Source: Nitzschia sp. pyKryTriq1
Lineage: Eukaryota; Bacillariophyta; Bacillariophyceae; Bacillariales; Bacillariaceae
DNA: 64,000 nucleotides
Direction: 5' to 3'
Assembly: GCA_956465555.1 (NCBI GenBank)
Contig: OY101115.1
Location: 744,001-808,000, forward strand
Part shown: positions 10,055 through 20,063 of the stretch, in pieces
Layout: every line of letters begins with the position of its first letter
How positions within the stretch are numbered: the stretch's first letter is position 1
Notes under the pieces: model-generated
What the model saw: only the letters and a program-made list of their open reading frames with translations
Database searches by the model: none
Told to the model about the DNA's origin: nothing
Program-made: the position numbers and the translations under genes

Positions 10055-10942
10055 ATGTTGCCCCCTGCGATTTCATTATGGGATTTTGTGGATCCGAGAA
10101 AACCGTGGCTCTTGGGCGACGGAAAATCCTCCCCGTTTGAGGGGTTCTTCGACTTCATACCGAGACATTACCGCTATGGTCCATGGCATGTCGGGTCGAA
10201 TTTAATGCTTGGTTTCTTGGCTTACTTGCTGGTACTGGCTGCTACATGGATGCGGGTGAATCCACCAGCCACTGAGGGTGGATGGGTTTCTCTGTACCAC
10301 ATTGAGGAAGCACGGTATCAAACGACTGCATGGTACGCCCACTTGGTAGTATTCCTGTGGATGACGTATGTTTGCTGGAATGTTATGTACATAAGTCCTA
10401 TGGGGAAAGGAGCTTGGATCAGCTTTACTTTGTGGAGCTGGACGACGGTCACTCTACGACACGGGCTGCTGGTTCTGGCGCCGTGGTTTCCAATGGCACG
10501 TGTTCCAGCAGAAATTCTCCGGTTTCCAGGGTTGCTTTCGGCGTCTATCACTACAATAGTGTGGAACTTTGTGCTCTTCCCTGCCATTACAATGTTCTAC
10601 ATAAAGGATGCAGAACAACGAAAAAAGTTCATTTCATACTTTACCAACTTCCGTCTTACGCAACTCCACGTGTTCAACATCCTTTTCGCATATGCCAACG
10701 GTGCTGTGCTGGAACCAGTCAGGCCCTTGCACTTGGGTGATTTTGCAGCCGCTGTAGCCATGATGACAATGTACATGTTGTTTTATTTCTGTGTCCTGGA
10801 CCGGCTAGGTATTCACATTTACCCAATCTTCTCTCCCCGCACGCCCATTGCTATCCCCTCGCTCCTACTTGTTGTTGGTGCATGTGTGGGTGGATTCAAT
10901 TTTTGGAGAGGGGTTCTTCCTCCAGGAGAACTATTATTTTAG
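10055..10942 (+). CDS. Orphan multi-pass membrane protein
   Basis: 295 aa from the ATG at 10055. I do not recognise the family. The N-terminus is soluble and aromatic (LWDFVDPRKPWLLGDGK). About seven hydrophobic segments follow, beginning with LMLGFLAYLLVLAATWM, then AWYAHLVVFLWMTYVCW, ISFTLWSWTTVTL, ITTIVWNFVLFPAITMF, LHVFNILFAYANGAVL, AAVAMMTMYMLFYFCVLD and IPSLLLVVGACVGGF. Charged loops between them are short. No signal peptide or plastid junction is evident. The composition (many Trp, Phe and Tyr at membrane edges) and the uninterrupted frame indicate a real gene, perhaps a conserved algal protein. Confidence 0.7.
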   Translation: MLPPAISLWDFVDPRKPWLLGDGKSSPFEGFFDFIPRHYRYGPWHVGSNLMLGFLAYLLVLAATWMRVNPPATEGGWVSLYHIEEARYQTTAWYAHLVVFLWMTYVCWNVMYISPMGKGAWISFTLWSWTTVTLRHGLLVLAPWFPMARVPAEILRFPGLLSASITTIVWNFVLFPAITMFYIKDAEQRKKFISYFTNFRLTQLHVFNILFAYANGAVLEPVRPLHLGDFAAAVAMMTMYMLFYFCVLDRLGIHIYPIFSPRTPIAIPSLLLVVGACVGGFNFWRGVLPPGELLF

Positions 10943-11157
10943 CCGAGCCAGTCATTGTGATTTGATGATTCATTGTATCAAGATTCTAGCTTTCTATGAT
11001 TACATGGTTTTTAAACTCCTTTTCTTTGAAGTTTGATACACGCATTTTAGTTGAGTTGAAGTAGCTCATTGGGATTTGGGATTGCAGAGCAGTTGTGTCG
11101 TTGTTGTTTGGAACAACACAATACAATTGATTTTCGACGAGAAGTCGTCGCCGTAGA

Positions 11158-12476
11158 TTAACCTTCCTGTTCGTCCAACATACAGTTGCATTGGTAGTCT
11201 TCAAAGTATTGTTTGTAGTAACCACAAACATCACGAAGCTCTTCGGCTGGTTCGACTTCGCCCGAGTACATGTGTTGGAGAGTCACGGCAAAGTACACGA
11301 CTGTCAAGGCGATTCCCATCAGCAACCAAAACAGTTTCCACACTTGTTTCAGAATATCCAAGGAAAAGATGATCATGCCGACGCAGAAACCGGCCAACAG
11401 TCCACCCAGATGTGCCGCCCAATCGACTGAAATAACAACAACGTGTGAGACAGAGGGTCTCGACCACAGCCAACCAATTAGTCGTATCTTTGATGCAAAC
11501 CATGAGTACACGCACCGTAGGGAATGAAGGAAAACAGCCCGACGAGAATCACTGAGCAAGTCACTCCAGCGCACTGCTCCTTACGAACTTGATGTGCAAC
11601 CCTCTCTTGTTTTGTCTCGTCCGATTCACAAAATCGACAAAGAACTTCAGATAGCTTCGCACCAAATAACCCCATGACGGCGCCGGAACTCCCAACACTA
11701 ATGGCACCAGGCATGAAAATAACCGACAGAACCGACGAGCCCACGGCACTCGACAAGTAAATAATGAGCCAATTGAGGGAACCCCATTCTCGTTCGAAGA
11801 ATGCCCCCGTGTCCAGCTGCACAGCAATATTACACAGGAGATGAATCACACCCGCATGCAACATAATGGGCGTAATCAGACGCCACCATTCACCGTCATC
11901 CAAAATGTTGACTGCGTTTTTGCCACCCCAGTCACTCAAGGCATCTGGGTAGGGACCGATCATGGGGTTAATGTTAAGTGGGGCGATCCCGCATTGTATC
12001 ATCATGGTGCCCAGGATTATGGATTGAGCGACACTGAAAAAGATTGACAAATAACCCCAGTTCTGATGAACAATATACACCTCTTCTGACGAGTTCTTCT
12101 CCAAAAAGGGAGGATACTCCTTGGGCTCCTTGAGCATCTTTTGAAAGTCTTCCGACTGACTAAAGGAACCCTGCGAGTGCAACCTGCTGCTCGATGGCGA
12201 CAGTGGCGTCCGGTAACGGCTCGAACCTGTACTATTAGTGGGGGAAAGGTTGGACCGAGAACTACCAGTGGATTGAAGAATGGATGGCGAAAGGGGTGGT
12301 CGGTAAAAGTCTGAGGGTCCCATGCATGATGATGATGATTGATCCATGCCACCGTCTTCCATAGGGACGTAATTGGAAGCCTGTGATTGCGTGGCAATTG
12401 GCTTTGGGCCTAGTTTCCTCCATACTTTACCGCCTCTCGGCTTTGTTGTATCGTTGCCGTCCTTATTTGGCGCCAT
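11158..12476 (-). CDS. Rhomboid family intramembrane serine protease
   Basis: Two exons, 11516-12476 and 11158-11426, with an 89-bp intron (GTGCGT donor, TTTCAG acceptor) interrupting a Val codon. The start is the ATG at 12476 (MAPNKDG, in a CCATGG context); the frame is open upstream without an ATG. The 409-aa product has a Ser/Pro-rich cytosolic N-terminus, then the rhomboid core: EWWRLITPIMLHAGVIHLLCN, the Ser motif GSSGAVMG (catalytic Ser about 264) and, after the intron, VDWAAHLGG with catalytic His about 326. Both catalytic residues are present, so it is probably active. Substrates are unknown. Extended N-termini are common in eukaryotic secretory-pathway rhomboids. The C-terminal tail holds a small Cys group (YQCNCML). 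Confidence 0.9.
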
Positions 12477-13045
12477 GGTTGAAGATGTGTTGTCTCTCAA
12501 AGGGAAGTCAATAACCAATAAGGGTGTGAATTATTATGCATGAGAATGGTGTGATTTTCAAGTTTTGGAGGGAGAGAGGTACGAACGAGAATTTTCTACT
12601 ACGATATTTCATTGCCCTTATTCTGCATTATCACGACATCACACCCATGGAACTTGCGAGGCGGGCCGGCCTCTCAACCAAGAATCGTCCGTTCATGCCG
12701 ACAAAAAAGTTAAAATAATGCGATGCATATGTTTTACTTAGACAATGTCGCGCCGGTCGGTATCTTTATTTCGGATTCAAACATTCTTCATACCAGTACT
12801 ACTAGACTACTGTACGTTGCGGTATGTACACCGGTAAGACAAGTTTCAAGTTGTGATTTTTAGTTCGATTGGTCGGCGCGCCACGAGCCAAATGCGAGCC
12901 GGCAATCTTGCTTTACAAGAAAAGATCCCAAGAACGAAAAGAAGATACCAGTACTTGGCTATGATACTCGTACTCCTCCTCCTCTTCCTCTCTATTACCA
13001 GTCTAGCTAGGTACCGGTAGATATGAAACCGATAATGCATATCTA
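12477..13045. other. Intergenic
   Basis: No gene is supportable. It contains a GGTACCGGTAG motif near 13010 and AT-rich stretches; the short frame at 12536-12718 has no ATG in good context and no domain. Confidence 0.5.
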
Positions 13046-15665
13046 TCATTGTTGTATTTGAAGTGAGCGTTGTGTCATCGCCATGCGTTCGGATCGTGTC
13101 TCTTTCATCCAGTTCATGACGGCAGATGCCACCTCTTCAGGAATCTCATCGTGTGGGCAATGTCCGCCTTGAAGCTCTGCAACTTGGATTCCATCGCGGA
13201 GAGTTTTCAATTGTCGAGCACGGCCTTTGGCATCATTCAAAGGGTCCAAAATGCCTTGAGCCAACAAAATGGGTCCTGTGAATTGAGATTCTGGTACGGA
13301 GGAGCTACATTGGCCAAAGTCGGCGGCAACCACTTCATTATAGGTTCTTGGTAACGGGAGCTTACTGCCTGAAATCATGACATTAATTGCTCCTGGATCC
13401 AAAGAATCCCGTAGAATGTTCTGGCACAACTTGTCGTCCACCGCATCGGGATTCGTAGGGTATAGGTTCACGCAAATGGATTGGATCCTTGGCCGCAAGT
13501 ACGAGAGCAATCCATTCCCAACGGCGCGAGCAACCGGGCGAGGCAATGGTCTGCTTGGTAGTAGAAGATGACACCGTACAAGAGGGGAAGGGGAAGAGTG
13601 AGACTCCTGTACGACACAATCAACCTACCACGACACCATGTCAATGTGATACTTACTTGCAAGGCGGCAGCCCGTCCTTTGCAATTATTTGAGCCACAGA
13701 TTGCAGTTGTGATTTGTCCAGGACACTGGATTCAATCGCCTCTACATCCTCCTTGGTTCGAATGACTCCAGCAGGATTCATAAGGATGGCACCAGCGCAA
13801 CGACCGGTGCCGGGTGCCCCACATCCAGATATGGCATCGGGGTCGGTAGTAGCATCGTTGGCTGCTGCACACATACTCACAAAGCCACCAATCGAGTTTC
13901 CACCGATTACAAAACTTCGCCAATTGTTCTTGTTGCAAGCGATTTCCTATGGCCACGAAAATAGACGGTAGTGCGTTAGAAACCAAATTGGCACGCGCTC
14001 TCGGCTCTGACGATCAATGGTACTTACTTTGACAAAATCGCTAGTGTATGATTCCCATGTAAATCCGCTGTAGGTGATGGGAGGCTTTTCGGATTGACCG
14101 AATCCAATGAGGTCTGGGACTAGACATTCAATGGCAGAGTCGTCCTCCATGGGATCCGAGCGGCATTTGGTAGCAAGCGCATCGACATTTTTCTGCCATT
14201 GATTCGCTGACGCCCCAAAGCCGTGAATCAGTAAAATCCCTTCCTTGTCTGAGGACGAAGACGTGCTTGATTTCACTGTTTGTTCGCCGTACCGACATAA
14301 AAAGCCGTGCCAACGCCAATACTTGTAGGTCAAACCATCGTTGCGAGTCGCCTTTGAGGCTAGCATACACTTTGAGGCAAAAAGCTTATGCCATTCGCGT
14401 GTCTCTACCAGGGTGCGCAAAGGGCTGACAAATAGAGGACTTGGAGCCTTCTTGACCGAATACCACAATCGGCGTGGGCTGAGTGTCCCTAACATGAGCG
14501 GTGCCAAGAGGTAACGACTCAGTAGTTCCCCCGCAATGATGTTGTTTGTCTCTGGTGTACCCTTACTTCCGTCCCCACGCAAGCTCCACACCATTGTTGC
14601 ATGCTCAAGGCTTTTTTTGTTCCGAGTACAGTCGAGGGGGCTTCGTTTGGCAAACACTTCGTCATCTTCACCACATTCGTCGACGAAGAATCGAAGCATT
14701 TCCAAGACTTTGGATTCACCAACTGTGGATGCACTCAGACCTCCCCAATGGGTGCTATAAATGCCTGTATTTTTTTCTTGTTGGCATTTCTTGGGATCCA
14801 ACGCAAGAGCTTTCTGAATCTGATCGCTGATCTCTTGAGCGGAGGGGCACTCCGAAAATTCCTCCACGCGTGTGTTCACAGTACTCGTTAGTGATCTACC
14901 AGCAGTGGACACTGGCTCGATAGGTTCAAAATTGAACTTTTTGGTGTATTCATCGTATGTCTTGGGTACCGATTCAATGTTCTCCCAAGGTGCGTTTCGA
15001 AGCGCACAAGACCAAGGTACAATTGTGCATCCGGGTGGCATATAGTCCTTGTGTAGATTGGCAAATGGTGCATAATTCATGTTGTTGTCCACCAAGCCAT
15101 GGTCGCAGACATGCACACGCACATCCGTAGGTGTAGTACCCAGGTAGGGATACAAGACTTTCGATAGACCTTCTACTAGGCTATCACCCCCAATATGGAC
15201 ATGCAGATTCAGGTTCATCTTCTGCAGGGTCCCTTTTAAGTCTTGGATTGCTTCACCAATCATACATGCCGTGTCTTCCGTGTGAGCCACAGCCCCTGGA
15301 AGGTTCATGATAGATTCGTTATCGAGGACAATGAGTGGAAGAACGCTGGACGTTTCGAGTTTGGATGCCCTTTCCAAGGATTTTCTCAAACCTTCATGGT
15401 CGTCGGCACGAAGATCGCCGATACCGAAGAGAACCACTTCGAGGGAAGAATCATCATCCAGCTTCTCAATTTCTCCTGTCTTTGTGCCCCATCTCGTCGA
15501 TACGTCGAGTCGTCGTCCGCCGTTCTTCTGAAGCTTTCCGTTATAATGTGGATGGACAAATGGGTGGCATCCAGGAACTAATGCCAAGGCCAAAATACCG
15601 ACGACGAGAATCATCAGCATTTGCAGGGTCATTTTTCTACTTTCATTATTTTTCATCGCCATCAT
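13046..15665 (-). CDS. Photolyase-like domain fused to alpha/beta hydrolase
   Basis: Three exons: 14028-15665, 13657-13946 and 13046-13550, with 81- and 106-bp introns; 810 aa from the ATG at 15665. An N-terminal hydrophobic leader (MLMILVVGILALALVPG) precedes a photolyase/cryptochrome-like region: EVVLFGIGDLRADDHEGL resembles the first strand and helix of the N-terminal Rossmann domain, and THWGGLSAS, then LMLGTLSPRRLW, echo the start of the FAD-binding region, which seems incomplete. The C-terminal half is an alpha/beta hydrolase: ILLIHGFGAS (oxyanion loop), GNSIGG nucleophile elbow, acid in QGILDPLND and His in LQGGHCPHDE. A similar fusion exists in plants (a photolyase-like protein with an alpha/beta hydrolase domain). 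Hydrolase activity is likely; DNA repair is doubtful. Intron 2 ends in a tandem AAGCAG acceptor. Confidence 0.85.
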
Positions 15666-16224
15666 ATCGTGGATTTCTTCCTTCCTCTTGACACTTTTTT
15701 GCTGCCAACTTTTTAAGAAGATGACACAAGTCTACCAACCAGCCTCGTTGACGTTGATGCTTTTGTAGTATGTAGTGCATCTACGGTAGGCTACTCTCTA
15801 CGAAGGGACGAGACATGAGACCAAATTCTTTCTTTCTGCCGCCATATGCATGATGCATGCGGTCCATGGTCGGTAATAGCATGCGGCGCTGTGGCGGGTG
15901 ATGATGAATGATGATGACAACGTGTGCGGGTGACGTGGAGATAATACGGTCGAAGTGGTCAATGGGGGTCATACCGCCGCCGATGGCACCCGAAACTGCA
16001 ACACTCTAGAATAGTCTTCTTCGCTTCTTGCTATTGCTTTTTGGTACACGTAGCGACCCATGTCTAGCTAGAGTGGAGCCTTAATAGAAGTGATATAGCA
16101 GTAGAGTTGGTACGATTTGAATATTCTTCTTCGCTCTGCTATTGCTTTTTCGGTACAAGTGCAGAGTCTCAGTGTATTAGATAAGGGGAGTTGGTCCCAT
16201 TGAGTGAGTCTCGTCAACCGGGCC
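15666..16224. other. Intergenic with a diverged direct repeat
   Basis: Holds two roughly 42-bp related copies (16009-16050 and 16119-16160) sharing the words TTCTTCGCT and GCTATTGCTTTTT. It also contains an ATGATG-rich stretch at 15898-15920 and several CATGCATGC words near 15846-15858. No gene is supportable. Confidence 0.5.
16009..16160. repeat. Diverged direct repeat pair, about 42 bp, 110 bp apart
   Basis: The copies at 16009-16050 and 16119-16160 agree apart from a few substitutions and small gaps (GAATAGTCTTCTTCGCTTC against GAATATTCTTCTTCGCTC, then GCTATTGCTTTTT and GGTACA in both). They lie just downstream of the disordered repeat-protein gene. Confidence 0.6.
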
Positions 16225-18669
16225 TTAACGTTTCTCTTTGTTTTTTCCACGCCGAAGTCCTCCAAACAGGGCCCCTAGTGAACCAGACGAAGAAGATCGC
16301 GTCGGTTTGCTAAAGGGCGGATCCTCTTCCTTACTATCATCCTTGCTTTTCGACTCTTTTGGCTTATTCTTGCTCTTTTTTACGGGAATAGTAGAAGGTG
16401 TTGGAACTTCGATAGGTTGCATGGTGGGGACGGATTGGTTCTTGGACTTCGACTTCTTTTTGGTGGTAGATGTCGATCCAGATCCCTCTGCTAGAGGCGA
16501 TCGTCCCCATCCTGATGAGGACGAAGCTACAAGGGGCGATCCCCATGAACCAGACGCCTTTGGCTTAGTTGGCGGGGGAGGCATTGTAGATTGCTCCTGC
16601 AAAGCGCTATTTCGACCGGGCGCACTAGAAGTAATAGAACGAAAATCCCCAGGAATTTCCATTCCAGGCATGTCCATTGGATTATTGCCCAGGGGAAGGC
16701 GTGGCTCCATGAGATGAGGGTTTCTGGGCTGGCCTTGCACAGGTAAGGATGCTCTCACTCCCGGCTGGGGCGGCGGACTGGCAGTCGCTGCTGGGGTTGT
16801 CGAACGCTTGGTAGTACTCGACTGTAGATTCTTCCGCGCATTTTCAAACTTTCGACGTTCCACAATGTCTGGTGGTGGAATCGCAGGTGCGGGTGAAGGT
16901 GCGGGCACAACAGGAGTTGAACTATGAGGTACTTGCAATGCCGAAGGAGGGACAAAGGCAGTAGGTGCTCGGTGTTTTGTCGATGAAATATGGCTGCCGT
17001 TGCTATTCTGCGATTGCACAGGTATTGTGGCCCTCCCTGAAGAAAATGCGTTTTTGTAGTCAACTGCCAAAGGATTCCGAGCATCATGGTGTGCTCCCAC
17101 CGGAGGCTGCGCCGACCTTTCAGTAGTTCTGGTGGTAGAAAATTCGTTCTTATATTGCACCTCCAAAGGATTTCGAGTATCATGGTGTGCTCCCACCTGA
17201 GGCTGCGCCGGCCTTTCAGCAGTTCTGGTGGTAGAAAACTCGTTTTTGTAGTCAACTGCCAAAGGATTTCGAGTATCATGATGTGCTCCCACCTGAGGCT
17301 GCGCCGGCCTTTCAGCAGTTCTGGTGGCAGAAAACTCGTTCTTATATTGAACCTCCAAAGGATTTCGATTATCATGATGTGCTCCAACCTGAGGCTGCGT
17401 AGGTTTGCTGGCCGTTCCAGAAGAGAAAGCATTCTTATAATCAACCGCCAAGGGATTGCGAGTATCACGGTGCGCCCCTACCTGAGAAGGCGCAGCATAA
17501 TTGGATTGCGGGGTCGGGCTTTGGGAAAAGGCATTCTTGTAGTCGACTTCCAGAGGAGTACCACTGCGTGCTCCGACTAGCGATGCGGGGACGGGGTTTT
17601 GTGTCAACAACATCTTTTTGTATTGTGAAGCTACTTGAGAAGTATCCGGATTCTTGTCTTTCGCCGCGCTCCACGTGGCGTTTCCGGTCGAAGCAGGTGC
17701 GTCCTCTCCAGCAAAATTGTCTTCATCTCGACTATTCCTTCTCTCGGCGTGAGTAGTTCGAGCAGGTGCAGCTCCAGCACTGTGAACCGACCCAAATGAG
17801 CGCCTTGTTGTCATCGTGTTGAATTGTGAAAGTCTCTCGGCGGCACTTTTCTGCTGAGGCGCTGCTTTCTTGGCTCGGGGTGCTCTATCGTTTCGCAACA
17901 CTCCTGGGTTCGTGTGAACTGACTTTGAAGATTTAACTGATCTACTGCCAACCGATCGAACATCTTCTTCATATTGGGCTAGCCTTGCTGCTGCACCCGA
18001 TCGTGGCTCCTTTTTGGCCGCAGGCTTCAAATTCATTTCGCCATCCTCGTCTTCATCCTTCAGTTTGAATTCTCCATACATCGAGCCGCCGCCTTCTTCT
18101 TCGTCGTCGTCGTCGTCGTCATCATCATCATCATCATCGTCGTCGTCGAACAAAGGCTCATCCCAGTCTGCAGTATTATCTAAACTGACGTCGTCGTCGC
18201 TTCTCCCAGCTTCACCATCTTTATTCAGATTGTCGGCCCTGTTGCTGCCGTTTCCAAACGTTTCAAACTGGGAGGCATCGATATCAAGGCCGATGATAGG
18301 TGCTCGGGGCTCCCTTTTTCGTTGTCGGTCTCGCCCACCCCCTTTGCCTTTTGAGAAGACTTCAACAGCCTCGGGGGCATCTTTAAGCGCCTCTGCATTC
18401 CCTTTCAGGTTGAGATACAGACTGCCGCGGCTGCCAACGCTACGAGCATCCATGCTCCGAATTGATCCTGCACTGACTGACTGGCTGTCCGATACTGCAA
18501 TAATATGTTCACTGAATGAGAGGGCCTGTATGGTGGTACGAATAATACTCTTGCTTTGCTCCAAACAGGGCAACAGCACTGTTGCTCTGCTAACTGTTGC
18601 AGCAAATAAAGCAGCGTAAAGTGAATTGATGAATGCGTATCTCGTCCACAAGAGAATTCTTCTTTCCAT
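16225..18669 (-). CDS. Low-complexity protein with VGAHHDTRNP tandem repeats
   Basis: 814 aa if read from the ATG at 18669; the first 70 residues look less coding-like than the rest, so the true start may be internal (e.g. the Met of SMDARSVGSRG) or an intron may be missed. No known domain. Features: an Asp/Glu run at about residues 175-192 (15 consecutive Asp); basic Ser/Arg segments; six tandem units of about 31-32 residues (around 17035-17575) built on VGAHHDTRNPLAVDYKNEFS; a Pro-rich part; and a Lys/Ser-rich C-terminus ending LFGGLRRGKNKEKR. Units with AVDYKN alternate with units with EVQYKN, which suggests a two-unit block was duplicated. An intrinsically disordered scaffold or nucleic-acid-associated protein is possible; I assign no function. 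It diverges from PIG-L across a 405-bp spacer. Confidence 0.7.
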   Translation of the reverse strand: MERRILLWTRYAFINSLYAALFAATVSRATVLLPCLEQSKSIIRTTIQALSFSEHIIAVSDSQSVSAGSIRSMDARSVGSRGSLYLNLKGNAEALKDAPEAVEVFSKGKGGGRDRQRKREPRAPIIGLDIDASQFETFGNGSNRADNLNKDGEAGRSDDDVSLDNTADWDEPLFDDDDDDDDDDDDDDDEEEGGGSMYGEFKLKDEDEDGEMNLKPAAKKEPRSGAAARLAQYEEDVRSVGSRSVKSSKSVHTNPGVLRNDRAPRAKKAAPQQKSAAERLSQFNTMTTRRSFGSVHSAGAAPARTTHAERRNSRDEDNFAGEDAPASTGNATWSAAKDKNPDTSQVASQYKKMLLTQNPVPASLVGARSGTPLEVDYKNAFSQSPTPQSNYAAPSQVGAHRDTRNPLAVDYKNAFSSGTASKPTQPQVGAHHDNRNPLEVQYKNEFSATRTAERPAQPQVGAHHDTRNPLAVDYKNEFSTTRTAERPAQPQVGAHHDTRNPLEVQYKNEFSTTRTTERSAQPPVGAHHDARNPLAVDYKNAFSSGRATIPVQSQNSNGSHISSTKHRAPTAFVPPSALQVPHSSTPVVPAPSPAPAIPPPDIVERRKFENARKNLQSSTTKRSTTPAATASPPPQPGVRASLPVQGQPRNPHLMEPRLPLGNNPMDMPGMEIPGDFRSITSSAPGRNSALQEQSTMPPPPTKPKASGSWGSPLVASSSSGWGRSPLAEGSGSTSTTKKKSKSKNQSVPTMQPIEVPTPSTIPVKKSKNKPKESKSKDDSKEEDPPFSKPTRSSSSGSLGALFGGLRRGKNKEKR

Positions 18670-19074
18670 TATTACTATTCCACAACGCAGAATTAGTAAA
18701 ATACGCAGCAGTTTACTCGGTCATTTTCTGTGGCGCGTTTGTGCCTCGATCGGTGTATCTTGCTTGTTTTTTCAGATACAAAAGACCCGGATCTGGATAT
18801 GTGTGATGTCTCCTTTGTGTCGCATCGACATGCATTATTTATCGGTGATGACCGCCGACTAATATCATCTGTCGTCGTGCGTGCGTCTGTGTGCAAAAAG
18901 CTATGATAATGTAAGTTTTTTTGCCATAACATCACAACAAAACTATACCGGTACCGATGGAAGACTCCTCATCGTCGAACGACGAAAGCAAAGCAAGATC
19001 AGAGATGCTTTTATTCCTTTGGTTCCAGGGAAGTATGACAGAGGCGCCAATTTGATAGGAAGTAATGATACAGC
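18670..19074. promoter_or_regulatory. Divergent upstream region
   Basis: 405 bp between the repeat-protein gene (-) and the PIG-L gene (+). It contains a TACCGGTACCG motif near 18947. Promoter role inferred from position. Confidence 0.4.
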
Positions 19075-19851
19075 ATGACAAACACAGCTCTCCACGTTCT
19101 GATAATTGCGCATCCCGATGATGAGAGTATGTTCTTTGTTCCCACCTTGCGGGCTCTTCAGGACGAGACGGTCTGGATTCTTTGCTTGACGACGGGCGAT
19201 TACGAGGGACTGGGCAAAATACGCTCCAAGGAAATGCTCCAAGCTGGTCAGTTATTGCATGCCGAAAAGGTTCTGGTGTGTGACAATTTGAAAGATCATC
19301 CCACAAAGCGGTGGGATATTGAAGAAGTAAAAACTGAAATTCACACAACGTTGAAGACAGCCTTGGGCTCTACAAAAACGAGCACTAGCAGTAGCCAGTC
19401 GTTGAGTCGGCTCGTTCTAATCACATTTGACCAGTATGGAGTGTCGGGCCACATCAATCACATCGATACATATCGTGGAGTCTGCGGTACTGTTACCCAA
19501 GGTACCCTTACTCTGTCGGAAGGCTCGACTGGCACAACAACAAACAACACTACAATTCCAGTGGAAGGGTGGACATTGGCCTCGGAAAGAAACATTGTGG
19601 CGAAATATCTTCCACTGCTTTCATGGGTGCTCCTGTTTCTGAGTATTTTTTTCCAATTTCCGTCTTTGAAGCAAAGCCTCAACTCCAATTGCCTGACCTA
19701 TAGGCTCCACGAGCCTCGTCTGAACTGGAAGGCGATGGCTACCCACAAGTCTCAGTTTGTTTGGTACCGACGGTTATTCGTTGTATTCAGCAGCTATACC
19801 TACGTCAACACGCTACACCGAATACCCCCAGCAGATAAAAAAGCACGGTGA
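19075..19851 (+). CDS. PIGL: N-acetylglucosaminyl-phosphatidylinositol de-N-acetylase (PIG-L)
   Basis: A 258-aa protein from the ATG at 19075, close to the usual 250 residues of PIG-L. It removes the acetyl group from GlcNAc-PI, the second step of GPI-anchor synthesis, on the cytosolic face of the ER. The zinc-site motif AHPDDESMFF is at residues 12-21, TTGDYEGLG follows at about 39, and the second metal/catalytic motif TFDQYGVSGHINHID is near 122-136. A hydrophobic stretch near the C-terminal third (LLSWVLLFLSIFFQF) could anchor the protein; animal PIG-L has its anchor at the N-terminus. Single exon. Identification is firm. Confidence 0.93.
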   Translation: MTNTALHVLIIAHPDDESMFFVPTLRALQDETVWILCLTTGDYEGLGKIRSKEMLQAGQLLHAEKVLVCDNLKDHPTKRWDIEEVKTEIHTTLKTALGSTKTSTSSSQSLSRLVLITFDQYGVSGHINHIDTYRGVCGTVTQGTLTLSEGSTGTTTNNTTIPVEGWTLASERNIVAKYLPLLSWVLLFLSIFFQFPSLKQSLNSNCLTYRLHEPRLNWKAMATHKSQFVWYRRLFVVFSSYTYVNTLHRIPPADKKAR

Positions 19852-20063
19852 TTGGTCGTTTGACATGCGCGTACAAGTACTCAAAAAGAAAAAAGCGAGC
19901 TAGCGACTTCCAAGCTCGCGGCGCGTGTCAATTGATAGCTTCGTCCGCATAGTTTGCTTGATATATTCCGAATGACTAGTTTTTTCTGTTCAGAGTAGAC
20001 TGTAGACAGACAAAAACATATGTTACCGGTGAAAAACCACAACCTCTCGATATTGGTTCTCTA

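Noticed and set aside
17086-17580. 164-residue plus-strand frame with repeats
   Set aside because: It is the antisense shadow of the VGAHHDTRNP repeats on the minus strand.
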